From Paraburkholderia eburnea (lineage in GTDB: Bacteria > Pseudomonadota > Gammaproteobacteria > Burkholderiales > Burkholderiaceae), in NCBI RefSeq assembly GCF_002917095.1, contig NZ_PQGA01000011.1, positions 62,001-126,000 on the forward strand: a stretch of 64,000 nt of DNA, read 5' to 3'. This document shows positions 33,186-43,961 of the stretch, in pieces (within the stretch, counting starts at the first letter, position 1; every line of letters begins with the position of its first letter). A program made the translations under genes and the position numbers. The notes beneath the pieces are model-generated. The model was given only the letters and a program-made list of their open reading frames with translations, was not told the DNA's origin and ran no database searches.

Positions 33186-33201
33186 CTGTATTTTTATACA
33201 G
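33186..33201. promoter_or_regulatory. LexA box 2 at lexA (CTGT-N8-ACAG)
   Basis: CTGTATTTTTATACAG lies 20 bp centre-to-centre from box 1, about two helical turns, as in E. coli lexA. Confidence 0.9.
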
Positions 33202-33330
33202 TACTCGCCGCTTTTCAAGTGTTACTTGAACTTTGACGTTTGGGTGCCGCTGGAACGGCGTTTTACGGCGGCCTGACGGACGAAAAGATGCTTCAACAGC
33301 CGATTCCTCCGCCCTTACCACTTTTGCGTA

Positions 33331-33381
33331 TTAAAAAATGAGAAAACATCATTTTTAATAATGTAAGCCAATCGCTAGACT
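33331..33381 (+). promoter_or_regulatory. Probable CysB-activated promoter of the sulfate operon
   Basis: An AT-rich inverted repeat TTAAAAAATGA-N7-TCATTTTTAA (33331-33358) precedes TAGACT (33376-33381), a plausible -10. The same TAGACT element lies upstream of ssuD. Assignment to CysB rests on context: cysB is in the operon. Confidence 0.5.
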
Positions 33382-33482
33382 GGCCTCCATCGATCGCTGC
33401 ACAGACAAGAACGCAACGACGGATCGCACCCAACGTGCGACCCAACACGCGACTACACGCACGACAACACGGAGAAAGCGGG

Positions 33483-34526
33483 ATGAAACAAGGCACCACG
33501 GGGCGTACCTGGTTGAAGACTCTGGCGGCAAAACTGGTCATGGGCGCGGCGCCCCTGCTGGGCATGGCTGCGCTCGCGCCGGCCGCCCATGCGGACACGG
33601 CGCTGCTGAACGTCTCCTACGATCCGACGCGTGAGTTGTACCAGGATGTCAACGACGCCTTCATCAAGCAGTGGAAGGCGAAGACCGGCGAAACGCTCAC
33701 CATCAAGCAGTCGCACGGCGGCTCGGGCGCGCAGGCGCGCTCGGTGCTCGATGGCCTGCAGGCCGATGTCGTGACGCTGGCGCTCGCCTGGGATATCGAC
33801 GCGCTCGCCAACAAGGGCCTCGTCGCGAAGGACTGGCAAAAGCGCCTGCCCGACAATGCGTCGCCGTACACCTCGACCATCGTGTTTCTCGTGCGCAAAG
33901 GCAACCCGAAGCACATCAAGGATTGGGACGATCTGATCAAGCCGGGCGTGTCGATCGTCACGCCGAATCCGAAGACCTCGGGCGGCGCGCGCTGGAACTA
34001 CCTCGCGGCCTGGGCCTACGCGGAACACCAGCCGGGCGGCAACGACCAGAAGGCCAAGGAATTCGTCTCGAAGCTCTACAAGAACGCCGGCGTGCTCGAC
34101 TCGGGCGCGCGCGGCGCGACGACGAGCTTCGTGCAGCGCGACATCGGCGACGTGCTGATCGCCTGGGAAAACGAGGCGTTCCTGTCGCTCAAGGAGTTCG
34201 GGCCGGAGAAGTTCGAGATCGTGGTGCCGTCGGTGAGCATTCTGGCCGAGCCGCCGGTCGCCGTGGTGGACAAGGTCGTCGAGAAGAAGGGCACGCGCAA
34301 GGTCGCCGAAGCCTATCTGCAGTTCCTCTATAGCGAGGAAGGCCAGGAGATCGCCGCGAGGAACTTCTACCGTCCGCGTTCGGACAAGGTGCCGGCGGCG
34401 CTCACGTCGAAGTTCCCGAAGCTCAAGCTCTACACGGTGGACGATACGTTCGGCGGCTGGACCAACGCACAGAAGACGCACTTTGCGGATGGCGGCGTGT
34501 TCGATTCGATTTATCAGCCGCAATAA
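33483..34526 (+). CDS. sbp: Sulfate ABC transporter periplasmic binding protein
   Basis: This 347-residue protein has a long signal peptide ending near APAAHA-DT and the sulfate-binding family segments LLNVSYDPTRELYQDVNDAF, SHGGSGAQARSVLDGLQADV and SGGARWNYLAAWAY. These residues bind dehydrated sulfate through main-chain and Ser contacts. The start at 33483 follows GGAGAAAGCGGG. It is first in sbp-cysT-cysW-cysA-cysB. Thiosulfate-specific CysP cannot be fully excluded by reading alone. Confidence 0.95.
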   Translation: MKQGTTGRTWLKTLAAKLVMGAAPLLGMAALAPAAHADTALLNVSYDPTRELYQDVNDAFIKQWKAKTGETLTIKQSHGGSGAQARSVLDGLQADVVTLALAWDIDALANKGLVAKDWQKRLPDNASPYTSTIVFLVRKGNPKHIKDWDDLIKPGVSIVTPNPKTSGGARWNYLAAWAYAEHQPGGNDQKAKEFVSKLYKNAGVLDSGARGATTSFVQRDIGDVLIAWENEAFLSLKEFGPEKFEIVVPSVSILAEPPVAVVDKVVEKKGTRKVAEAYLQFLYSEEGQEIAARNFYRPRSDKVPAALTSKFPKLKLYTVDDTFGGWTNAQKTHFADGGVFDSIYQPQ

Positions 34527-34540
34527 GAGCCGCAACCAAT

Positions 34541-34573
34541 AGCGGAAAAGCAGCGGAAAAGCAGCATAAAACA
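34541..34573. repeat. Three 11-bp tandem repeats after the sbp stop
   Basis: AGCGGAAAAGC occurs twice in direct succession, followed by a diverged third unit AGCATAAAACA. Confidence 0.75.
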
Positions 34574-34599
34574 AGGCGCGCCCCACGAGGCGCGCCTTT
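34573..34599 (+). terminator. Intercistronic hairpin between sbp and cysT
   Basis: A perfect 10-bp stem AAGGCGCGCC/GGCGCGCCTT with a 6-nt loop ends in TTTC. It probably acts as a partial terminator or RNA stabiliser that keeps sbp mRNA more abundant than the permease mRNA. Confidence 0.65.
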
Positions 34600-34666
34600 C
34601 GGCGCAGCGTGCCGCGCGTGACCCGCGCAAGATTCGTCTGACGCAACCCATGTGAAGAGATAGAGC

Positions 34667-35557
34667 ATGACGACGTTCCGATTACAGAAGCCAGGCGCCT
34701 TGCCCGGGTTCGGCGTGACGCTCGGCATCACGGTGGCGTATCTGAGCCTCGTGGTGCTGATCCCGCTTGCGGCGACTTTTCTCAAGACCGCCACGCTCGA
34801 CTGGGCGCAGTTCGTACGGGCCGTGTGGTCGCCGCGCGTGATCGCGTCGTACCGTCTGACGTTCTTTTCGGCGCTCGGCGGCGCGCTCATCAACGCCGTG
34901 TTCGGCTTCCTGCTCGCGTGGGTGCTGGTGCGCTATACGTTCCCGTTCAAGCGGGTGGTCGACGCGCTCGTCGATCTGCCGTTCGCGCTGCCGACTTCCG
35001 TAGCGGGTATCTCGCTTGCCGCCGTCTATGCGGGCAATGGCTGGATCGGCCAATTCCTTCAGCCGCTCGGGCTGAAGGTTGCGTTTACGCCGCTGGGCGT
35101 GCTGGTGGCGCTCACCTTCATCGGCTTGCCCTTTGTCGTGCGCACCGTGCAGCCCGTGCTCGAAGAGTTCGAGCGCGAGCAGGAAGAGGCCGCCGCGTGC
35201 CTGGGCGCGTCGCGCTGGCTGACGTTTCGCCGCGTCGTGTTCCCGGCCGCGCTGCCCGCGCTGCTCACGGGCTTCGCGCTCGCGTTCGCGCGCGCGCTGG
35301 GCGAGTACGGTTCGGTCATCTTCATCGCCGGCAACGTGCCGATGAAGTCGGAAATCACGTCGCTCCTCATCATCACCAAGCTCGAACAATACGACTACGC
35401 GGGCGCGACGGCGCTGGCGGTCGTGATGCTGTGCGTGTCGTTCCTGATGCTGCTTTTCATCAATACCTTGCAGTGGTATCTGCAGCGGCGCACGAGCCGG
35501 GGCGGCGCGACTGCCGCGCCCGCGAGCGCAACGCCGGCCACGGGAGCCGCGCAATGA
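34667..35557 (+). CDS. cysT: Sulfate/thiosulfate ABC transporter permease CysT
   Basis: This 296-residue inner-membrane permease has about six to seven helices. Typical segments are VDLPFALPTSVAGISLAAVY (residues about 102-121) and the ATPase-docking loop AAACLGASRWLTFRRVVFPA. ARALGEYGSVIFIAGNVP matches CysT/CysU. The stop overlaps the cysW start (ATGA), so the two permeases are translationally coupled. The Ala/Thr-rich C-terminal tail is a minor extension. Confidence 0.95.
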   Translation: MTTFRLQKPGALPGFGVTLGITVAYLSLVVLIPLAATFLKTATLDWAQFVRAVWSPRVIASYRLTFFSALGGALINAVFGFLLAWVLVRYTFPFKRVVDALVDLPFALPTSVAGISLAAVYAGNGWIGQFLQPLGLKVAFTPLGVLVALTFIGLPFVVRTVQPVLEEFEREQEEAAACLGASRWLTFRRVVFPAALPALLTGFALAFARALGEYGSVIFIAGNVPMKSEITSLLIITKLEQYDYAGATALAVVMLCVSFLMLLFINTLQWYLQRRTSRGGATAAPASATPATGAAQ

Positions 35558-36519
35558 GCACGATCAACCGCAAGCCGCAAGCTGGCCGCCCGGACCCCGT
35601 CACCGAAGCGCCCTGGGTGCGCTGGCTGCTGACCGGCATCGCGCTGGTGTTTCTCTCGCTGTTCCTCGTGGTGCCGCTCGTCGCCGTGTTCTGGCAGGCG
35701 CTCTCGAAGGGCATCGGCTTCTATTTCGAATCGCTCGCCGATCCCGACGCGCTCGCCGCCATCAAGCTCACGCTGATCACGGCCGCGATCGCCGTGCCGC
35801 TGAACTGCGCGTTCGGCCTCGCGGCTTCGTGGGCGATCGCCAAGTTCGACTTCCGCGGCAAGGCGCTGCTCACGACGCTGATCGACCTGCCGTTCTCGGT
35901 TTCGCCGGTGATCTCGGGTCTCATCTACGTGCTGATGTTCGGCGCGCAGGGGTGGCTCGGGCCGTGGCTCGAAGACCATAACGTGCAGATCATTTTCGCG
36001 GTGCCCGGCATCGTGCTGGCGACGATCTTCGTGACGTTTCCGTTCGTCGCGCGCGAACTGATTCCGCTGATGCAGGCACAAGGCAACGACGAGGAAGAAG
36101 CCGCGCACGTGCTGGGCGCGTCGGGCTGGCAGATGTTCCGCCGCGTGACGCTGCCGAATATCCGCTGGGGTCTGCTGTACGGCGTGATTCTCTGTAACGC
36201 GCGGGCGATGGGCGAGTTCGGTGCGGTGTCGGTGGTGTCGGGCCACATTCGCGGCCAGACCGACACCATGCCGCTGCACGTCGAGATTCTCTACAACGAA
36301 TACAACTTCGCGGCGGCGTTTGCCGTGGCGTCGCTGCTGGCGCTGCTCGCGCTCGTGACGCTGGGTCTGAAACTGCTCGCGGAGCGCCATATGAACGCCG
36401 CGCTGCGCGACGACGACGTGCCGGCCTTCGCCGGACCGGCCGCGCAATCGCCGCAACCGGTACACCAATCGAGACAAGCTGAACAAGCTGAACAATCGCT
36501 TCAACCTGGAGAGCTGTAA
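35554..36519 (+). CDS. cysW: Sulfate/thiosulfate ABC transporter permease CysW
   Basis: This 321-residue permease starts at the ATG overlapping the cysT stop. It has the CysW segments TLIDLPFSVSPVISGLIYVL and AAHVLGASGWQMFRRVTLPN (ATPase docking), and ARAMGEFGAVSVVSGHIRGQ. It pairs with CysT to form the sulfate channel. The C-terminal tail has a repeated QAEQAEQ, encoded by a 9-bp tandem repeat (36474-36500), a sign of slippage in the 3' end. Confidence 0.95.
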   Translation: MSTINRKPQAGRPDPVTEAPWVRWLLTGIALVFLSLFLVVPLVAVFWQALSKGIGFYFESLADPDALAAIKLTLITAAIAVPLNCAFGLAASWAIAKFDFRGKALLTTLIDLPFSVSPVISGLIYVLMFGAQGWLGPWLEDHNVQIIFAVPGIVLATIFVTFPFVARELIPLMQAQGNDEEEAAHVLGASGWQMFRRVTLPNIRWGLLYGVILCNARAMGEFGAVSVVSGHIRGQTDTMPLHVEILYNEYNFAAAFAVASLLALLALVTLGLKLLAERHMNAALRDDDVPAFAGPAAQSPQPVHQSRQAEQAEQSLQPGEL

Positions 36520-36521
36520 TC

Positions 36522-37580
36522 ATGGGCATCACCGTCAGCAATTTGCAGAAGCGCTTTGGCGACTTCACCGCCCTCGATAACGTCTCGCTCGACTTTCCGC
36601 CGGGCGAACTCGTCGCGCTGCTCGGGCCCTCCGGTTGTGGCAAGACCACGCTGCTGCGCGTGATCGCGGGTCTCGAATATGCCGATGCGGGCCAGGTCGT
36701 GCTGCAGGGCCAGGACGTCGGCGCGGCCGGCGCGCGCGAGCGTCAGGTCGGCTTCGTGTTCCAGCATTACGCGCTGTTCCGCCACATGAGCGTGTTCGAG
36801 AACGTGGCGTTCGGCCTGCGCGTGAAGCCGCGCGGCGAGCGTCCGTCGGAAGCGCAGATCCGCGAAAAGGTGCACGAACTCCTCAAGCTCGTGCAGCTCG
36901 ACTGGCTGGCGCAACGCTATCCGTCGGAACTCTCGGGCGGCCAGCGTCAGCGGATCGCACTGGCCCGCGCGCTCGCGGTGGAGCCGAAAGTGCTGCTGCT
37001 CGACGAGCCGTTCGGCGCGCTCGACGCCAAGGTGCGCAAGGAATTGCGCAGCTGGCTGCGCCGTCTGCACGACGATCTGCATATCTCGACGATCTTCGTC
37101 ACGCACGACCAGGAAGAAGCGCTCGAAGTGGCCGATCGTATCGTCGTGATGAATCATGGTCATGTGGAGCAGGTCGGCAGCCCGCAAGACGTGTACGATC
37201 ATCCCCAGACGGCGTTCGTCTACGAGTTCCTGGGCGCGGCGAACCGCTTGCGCGGACGCGTGGCGGCGGGCGGTTTCGTCGCCGACGGCGCGGCGCAGCC
37301 GATCGCCGTGCAGGCGCACTTCGAAGGCCCGGCGCTCGCCTATGTGCGTCCGCACGATATCGTGCTGCATCGCGACGCGGCGGATCATCGCGACGGCATC
37401 GTGGTCGATGTGCGCCGCGTGGTGACGCTGGGCGGCTCCGTGCGTGTGGAGCTGGAAAGCCGCACGGGCGGCGCGCTCGAAGCGCAGCTCGACCGCGAAG
37501 CCTGGCGCTCGCTCAACCTCAACGTGGGTGACGGCGTGACGGCGGTGCCGCGCGGGCTGCGCGTGTTTCCGGCGCAGTGA
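36522..37580 (+). CDS. cysA: Sulfate/thiosulfate ABC transporter ATP-binding protein CysA
   Basis: This 352-residue ATPase has Walker A GPSGCGKTT at residues 35-43, signature LSGGQ at 137-141 and Walker B LLLDEP at 158-163. A C-terminal TOBE-like regulatory domain lies after residue 240. It energises CysTW. The start is 2 bp after the cysW stop. Length matches the family (E. coli 365). Confidence 0.96.
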   Translation: MGITVSNLQKRFGDFTALDNVSLDFPPGELVALLGPSGCGKTTLLRVIAGLEYADAGQVVLQGQDVGAAGARERQVGFVFQHYALFRHMSVFENVAFGLRVKPRGERPSEAQIREKVHELLKLVQLDWLAQRYPSELSGGQRQRIALARALAVEPKVLLLDEPFGALDAKVRKELRSWLRRLHDDLHISTIFVTHDQEEALEVADRIVVMNHGHVEQVGSPQDVYDHPQTAFVYEFLGAANRLRGRVAAGGFVADGAAQPIAVQAHFEGPALAYVRPHDIVLHRDAADHRDGIVVDVRRVVTLGGSVRVELESRTGGALEAQLDREAWRSLNLNVGDGVTAVPRGLRVFPAQ

Positions 37581-37653
37581 GCCGGGCGCAAGTGAATCAG
37601 CGAATCAACAATAAGAGCAGAAAAAACAGGTTGGCAGTTCCGGAGAGAAGAAC

Positions 37654-38580
37654 ATGAATTTTCAGCAGTTGCGTTTTGTGCGCGAAGCCGTACGGCAGAA
37701 CATGAACCTGACCGAAGTGGCCAACGTGCTCTACACGTCGCAGTCGGGTGTCTCGAAGCAGATCAAGGATCTGGAGGACGAACTCGGCGTCGATATTTTC
37801 ATTCGCCGCGGCAAGCGCCTCACGGGCCTGACGGAGCCGGGCAAGGCCGTGCATCAGCTGATCGAGCGCATGCTGCTCGACGCCGAGAACCTGCGCCGCG
37901 TCGCGCGCCAGTTCGCCGATCAGGACAGCGGCCATCTCGTGGTGGCGACGACGCACACCCAGGCGCGCTACGCGCTGCCCAAGGTCGTGCACCAGTTCCG
38001 CGAAGTGTTCCCGAAGGTGCATCTGGCGCTGCGTCAGGGCAACCCGCAGCAGATCGCGCAGATGATCATCAACGGCGAGGCCGACCTCGGCATCTCGACC
38101 GAAGCGCTCGACCGTTTCCCCGATATCGTGACGTTCCCGTGCTATTCGTGGCATCACGTCGTGGTCGTGCAGAAGGCGCACCCGCTGGTGGGCCGCGAAA
38201 ACCTCACGCTCGAAGAGATCGCCGAATATCCGATCATCACCTATGACCAGGACTTCACGGGCCGCTCGCATATCGACCAGGCGTTCGCGAAGGCGGGCGC
38301 CGTGCCCGACGTCGTGCTGACCGCCATCGACGCGGACGTGATCAAAACCTACGTCGAACTCGGCATGGGGATCGGCATCGTGGCGGCGATGGCCTACGAT
38401 CCGAAGCGCGACAGCGAACTCGTCGCGCTCGACACGGAGCATCTGTTCGAGGAGAGCACGACGCGCGTGGGTCTGCGCAAGGGCGCTTTCCTGCGCCAGT
38501 ACGCGTACCGGCTCATCGAGATGTTCGCGCCGCAGCTCAACGAGCAGCAGATCGCGAGCCAGTTGCGCGAAGCGGTGTGA
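37654..38580 (+). CDS. cysB: CysB-type LysR regulator of sulfur assimilation
   Basis: This 308-residue LysR protein begins MNFQQLRFVREAVRQNMNLT with the helix-turn-helix VANVLYTSQSGVSKQIKDLE, characteristic of CysB/Cbl. The effector domain has VVATTHTQARYALP, the sulfate/N-acetylserine-binding stretch. It ends the sulfate operon 73 bp after cysA, a conserved Burkholderia arrangement, and likely activates this operon and ssu. A close paralogue role (Cbl/SsuR) is possible but less likely from the operon context. Confidence 0.93.
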   Translation: MNFQQLRFVREAVRQNMNLTEVANVLYTSQSGVSKQIKDLEDELGVDIFIRRGKRLTGLTEPGKAVHQLIERMLLDAENLRRVARQFADQDSGHLVVATTHTQARYALPKVVHQFREVFPKVHLALRQGNPQQIAQMIINGEADLGISTEALDRFPDIVTFPCYSWHHVVVVQKAHPLVGRENLTLEEIAEYPIITYDQDFTGRSHIDQAFAKAGAVPDVVLTAIDADVIKTYVELGMGIGIVAAMAYDPKRDSELVALDTEHLFEESTTRVGLRKGAFLRQYAYRLIEMFAPQLNEQQIASQLREAV

Positions 38581-38609
38581 CTTTAAGCGGGCATTGACTG
38601 TGCGACGAG

Positions 38610-38637
38610 CGGCGGCGCGCTTGCGTGCCGCCGTTTT
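38610..38637 (+). terminator. Rho-independent terminator of the sulfate operon
   Basis: A GC-rich 9-bp stem (CGGCGGCGC/GTGCCGCCG with one G-T pair) is followed by TTTTC, 29 bp past the cysB stop. Confidence 0.75.
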
Positions 38638-38727
38638 CATGTCTGTACGGACGTTCCCGTGCATCGCGACCGGGCGGGGTTTTCCGCCAGAAACGCGGCG
38701 TGCGGTGGATCGCTTAAAATCGCGGCC

Positions 38728-39747
38728 ATGACTACTTCCGCTACCCCCCAAGCCGCGGCGCTGCCGCGCATCGCCGTGCTCGCCACCGGCGGCACCATCG
38801 CCGGTTCCGCGCCCGACGCGGCCAATACCGCCGGCTATCAGGCCGGCGTGATCGGCGTCGCGCAACTGCTCGCGGCCGTTCCTGGCCTCGACGCGCACGC
38901 GCAAATCCACGCCGAACAGGTCGCGAGCGTCGACAGCAAGGATATGTCGTTCGCGCTCTGGAGCACGCTCGCGCAGCGCGTGAACGAATTGCTCGCAAGC
39001 GACGAGATCGACGGCGTCGTCATCACGCACGGCACCGATACGCTCGAAGAAACCGCCTACCTGCTGCATCTCACGGTCAAGAGCGCGAAGCCCGTGATCC
39101 TGACGGCGGCGATGCGGCCGGCCTCGGCGCTGTCGGCGGACGGTCCGCTCAATCTGCTCAACGCCGTGACGCTGGCGGCGAGCGGCCAGGCGAGCGGGCA
39201 GGGCGTGCTGGTGGCGTTCAACAACCGCATCCACTGCGCGCGCGACGTCGCCAAGATCAGCACCTACGCGGTCGATGCGTTCCAGTCGCCCGAGATCGGC
39301 GCGCTGGGCTGGGTGCAGGACGGTCGCGTCGAGTTCCAGCGCCGCGCGCTGCGAGCGCATACGATCGATGCGCCGTTTGTCGCTGACATTGCATGGCCGC
39401 ATGTGGAGATCGTCACGAGCTACGCGGGCGTTTCGCGCATTGCCGTCGATGCGCTGGTGAGCGCGGGCGTGCGCGGCATCGTCGTGGCGGGCACCGGTAA
39501 CGGCTCGATCCACGCGACGCTGCAGCAGGCGCTGGCCGATGCGGTGGCCAAAGGCATTGCCGTCGTGCGTGCGTCGCGCGTGGGTTCGGGTCACGTGATG
39601 CACAACGGCGCGGCGAAGGACGATGCGCTCGGCTTCGTGTCGGCGGGCACGCTTGGGCCCTTCAAGGCGCGTGTGCTGCTGATGCTCGCGCTGGCGGCAG
39701 GCACGAGTGAAAAGGCGGCGCTGCAACGCGTGTTCGACACTTACTGA
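38728..39747 (+). CDS. L-asparaginase (AnsA/AnsB fold)
   Basis: This 339-residue enzyme hydrolyses asparagine to aspartate and ammonia. The first active-site block is LATGGTIAGS with Thr23, and the second is VITHGTDTLEETAYLL, with the catalytic Thr-Asp pair. VAGTGNGSIH follows later. No signal peptide is visible, which suggests a cytoplasmic form, although the length and HGTDTLEETA context resemble type II enzymes. The start at 38728 trims 23 codons. A strong terminator follows, so it is a single gene. Confidence 0.93.
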   Translation: MTTSATPQAAALPRIAVLATGGTIAGSAPDAANTAGYQAGVIGVAQLLAAVPGLDAHAQIHAEQVASVDSKDMSFALWSTLAQRVNELLASDEIDGVVITHGTDTLEETAYLLHLTVKSAKPVILTAAMRPASALSADGPLNLLNAVTLAASGQASGQGVLVAFNNRIHCARDVAKISTYAVDAFQSPEIGALGWVQDGRVEFQRRALRAHTIDAPFVADIAWPHVEIVTSYAGVSRIAVDALVSAGVRGIVVAGTGNGSIHATLQQALADAVAKGIAVVRASRVGSGHVMHNGAAKDDALGFVSAGTLGPFKARVLLMLALAAGTSEKAALQRVFDTY

Positions 39748-39774
39748 TCAAACGCGCCAGGTACACTCAAACAC

Positions 39775-39816
39775 AAAGGGCCGTGCGGAGCGATTTCCGC
39801 ACGGCCCTTTGCTTTT
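39775..39816 (+). terminator. Strong terminator after the asparaginase gene
   Basis: A perfect 15-bp stem (AAAGGGCCGTGCGGA and its complement) with a 6-nt loop is followed by GCTTTT. Confidence 0.92.
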
Positions 39817-40099
39817 CAGCCATTCTCAATTGAATGAGGCATACCGCGATCCGTACGCGGACACCCGGCGACGACGTCTGACCGACCAAGGCTTCCCCGT
39901 CGTCGCCGGGTGCCGCTTTCGGACCCCACTGGCCGCTCTCAGCCCAGAGCGGCCCCGATTTGCCTCGCAGCGGTTGCCGCCGCCACGAAGCGCCCCACCT
40001 GCGGCCGTCGCGTGCATGTTGCCGCGCCAGCCTGAATGCGTGTCTGTATTTCGAGAGCCGATGCGCGCGGGCCCACGCGCGCATCGCTTCGTAACCCGC
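39817..40099. other. Intergenic region between the asparaginase terminator and glxR
   Basis: With the terminator, 352 bp lie between the two convergent genes. No coding signal is seen. Several GC-rich complementary segments (for example CACCCGGCGACGACG around 39870 and CGTCGTCGCCGGGTG around 39898) can form a long stem. Confidence 0.5.
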
Positions 40100-41008
40100 T
40101 TAAGCCGCCTTGGCCTGCGCTTCAGGTGCTTCGGCGATTTCGAAGTTCGCCATGATTTCGAGCGCGCGAATCATCGCCGAGTGATCCCAGGCCTTGCCGC
40201 CGTTCGCCGCGCACACGCTGAACAGTTGCTGGGCGCTGGCCGTGTGGGGCAGGGCGATGCCGAGCTTGCGCGCGCCATCGAGTGCGAGGTTCAGATCCTT
40301 CTGGTGCAGCTCGATCCGGAAGCCCGGGTTGAAGGTGCGCTTCGTCATGCGCTCACCGTGCACTTCGAGAATGCGCGACGAAGCGAAGCCGCCCATCAGT
40401 GCCTTGCGCACGCGCTCCGGATCGGCGCCCGAGCGTGCGGCGAACAGCAGCGCTTCAGCCACGGCTTCGATGTTCAGCGCGACGATGATCTGGTTCGCGA
40501 CCTTGGTGGTCTGACCCGCGCCATTGTCGCCGACGAGCGAAATGTTCTTGCCCATTTGCTCGAACAGGGGCTTCGCCAGATCGAAAGCCTTCTGCGGGCC
40601 GCCGACCATGATCGACAGCGTGGCTTCGCGTGCACCGACTTCGCCGCCCGAGACCGGCGCGTCGAGATAGTCGCAGCTCAGCGCGTTGATCTGCTTTGCG
40701 AACTGTTGCGTTTCCAGCGGCGAGATCGAGCTCATGTCGATCACGAGCTTGCCCGCCGACAGACCCTTGGCGACGCCGTCATCGGCGAACAGCACGTTCT
40801 GCACGTCCGGCGTGTCCGGCACCATCACGATGACGATTTCCGACGCCTGCGCAACGGCGGTCGAATCGGCGACCACGGTGGTGGTGGTGCGCAGATCGTC
40901 CGGCACCGGATACTTGCCGTTCACGACCAGCGTATGGCCGCCCTTCAGAAGGTTGCGCGCCATGTGCGCGCCCATGATGCCGAGGCCGATAAAACCAATC
41001 TTTGCCAT
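40100..41008 (-). CDS. glxR: 2-hydroxy-3-oxopropionate (tartronate semialdehyde) reductase
   Basis: This 302-residue beta-hydroxyacid dehydrogenase reduces tartronate semialdehyde to D-glycerate with NAD(P)H. It has the N-terminal motif KIGFIGLGIMGAHMARNL, the substrate loop DAPVSGGEVGAREATLSIMV, and the catalytic lysine Lys169 in GAGQTTKVANQ. It is the last gene of gcl-hyi-glxR, which turns two glyoxylates into glycerate, and is separated from hyi by a tandem repeat. Confidence 0.94.
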   Translation of the reverse strand: MAKIGFIGLGIMGAHMARNLLKGGHTLVVNGKYPVPDDLRTTTTVVADSTAVAQASEIVIVMVPDTPDVQNVLFADDGVAKGLSAGKLVIDMSSISPLETQQFAKQINALSCDYLDAPVSGGEVGAREATLSIMVGGPQKAFDLAKPLFEQMGKNISLVGDNGAGQTTKVANQIIVALNIEAVAEALLFAARSGADPERVRKALMGGFASSRILEVHGERMTKRTFNPGFRIELHQKDLNLALDGARKLGIALPHTASAQQLFSVCAANGGKAWDHSAMIRALEIMANFEIAEAPEAQAKAA

Positions 41009-41025
41009 CTTGTGTGTCTCCGTTT

Positions 41026-41068
41026 GAGTCTAATGCGAGTCCAATGCGAGTCGAATGCGGTTCGATGC
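41026..41068. repeat. Four 11-bp tandem repeats between hyi and glxR
   Basis: GAGTCTAATGC, GAGTCCAATGC and GAGTCGAATGC are in exact 11-bp phase, followed by a diverged unit GGTTCGATGC. Confidence 0.8.
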
Positions 41069-41084
41069 GTCGATTACGCGTGCC

Positions 41085-41882
41085 TCAGGCAAGCTCCGCC
41101 GCGCGTTGCTGGGCGCCGCGCAGCCAGCCCAGACCTTCGACGGTCGTGGTCTTCGGCTTGTATTCGCAGCCGACATAGCCCGCGTAGCCGAGTGAATCGA
41201 GCAGATCGAACAGGAAGGGATAGTTGATCTCGCCCGTGCCCGGCTCGTTGCGGCCCGGGTTGTCGGCGAGCTGGATGTGGGCGATCTTCGCGAACTGCTT
41301 CTTGATGGTCGCGGCCAGTTCGCCTTCCATGCGCTGCATGTGATAGATGTCGTACTGCAGGAACAGATTGTCCGAACCGACCTTTTCGATCACGTCGAGC
41401 CCTTCGGCGGAACGGTTCAGCGCGAAACCCGGGATGTCGTACGAATTGCACGGCTCGACCAGCAGGCGGATGCCTTCGCGCTTGAGTTCGCCAGCGGCAT
41501 AGCGCAGGTTCTCGACGATCGTGGCCAGCGCCGTGTCGCGGTCGATGCCCGCCGTCGGAATGCCGACGAGGCAGTTCAGTTGCGGCACCTTGAGCGCCTT
41601 CGCGTATTCGATCGCGCGGCCCACGCCCTCCTGGAACTCGCCACGGCGATCCGGCAGGCACGCGATGCCGCGCTCGCCGCCTTCCCAGTTGCCGGCGGGC
41701 AGGTTGTGCAGCACGAGCTTGAGGTTGTTCGCTTCCAGCCGCTCGGCCAGTTCGGCGGCCTTGAACGGGTAGGGGAACAGGAATTCGACGGCTTCGAAGC
41801 CCGCCTCGGCGGCCGCGGCAAAGCGGTCGAGGAACGGCATTTCGTTGAACAGCATGGTGAGATTCGCTGCGAATTTCGGCAT
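41085..41882 (-). CDS. hyi: Hydroxypyruvate isomerase
   Basis: This 265-residue TIM-barrel enzyme interconverts hydroxypyruvate and tartronate semialdehyde. Family marks are MPKFAANLTMLFNEMPFLDR at the N terminus, LLVEPCNSYDIPGFALN (metal-binding Glu), DIYHMQRMEGEL and HIQLADNPGRNEPGTGEINY (metal-binding Asp, His and Glu). It lies between gcl and glxR in the same transcription unit. Length matches E. coli Hyi (258). Confidence 0.95.
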   Translation of the reverse strand: MPKFAANLTMLFNEMPFLDRFAAAAEAGFEAVEFLFPYPFKAAELAERLEANNLKLVLHNLPAGNWEGGERGIACLPDRRGEFQEGVGRAIEYAKALKVPQLNCLVGIPTAGIDRDTALATIVENLRYAAGELKREGIRLLVEPCNSYDIPGFALNRSAEGLDVIEKVGSDNLFLQYDIYHMQRMEGELAATIKKQFAKIAHIQLADNPGRNEPGTGEINYPFLFDLLDSLGYAGYVGCEYKPKTTTVEGLGWLRGAQQRAAELA

Positions 41883-41926
41883 GAGAGGTCTCGCGGGGCG
41901 TCAGGGTTGCGTCAGTGAGTGAAAGG

Positions 41927-41964
41927 CGCTTTTCGCGCGTCAGGGCTGCTGGGCGCGAAAAGCG
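41927..41964. promoter_or_regulatory. Intercistronic 12-bp perfect inverted repeat between gcl and hyi
   Basis: CGCTTTTCGCGC and its exact complement enclose a 14-nt loop. There is no T tract on the minus strand, so it is more likely an RNA stabiliser or processing hairpin than a terminator. Confidence 0.65.
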
Positions 41965-41986
41965 GATCTTGCGGCTACTTCAATGG

Positions 41987-43762
<1,776 letters not shown>

Positions 43763-43961
43763 GATTGTCTCCTGAATGTCGCAAAAACCTGAACGGCGCG
43801 CTAGGGAAAAGCGCGCAGGGGATACAGCGCTTGAGGGTCACTGTAGGGGCATACGAAAGGTTTGATAAGATCAGTCCGGGTCGTTTATTTCGAAACAAAA
43901 AGTATGGAATGGCCACCGGGCGGGGCGTCGGCCCGGTGCCGGATCGGACAGGAGACAAGAC

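Noticed and set aside
34573..34599. Full transcription stop between sbp and cysT
   Set aside because: The hairpin is followed by only a short T tract, and the downstream permease genes lack an evident promoter, so partial read-through is more likely.
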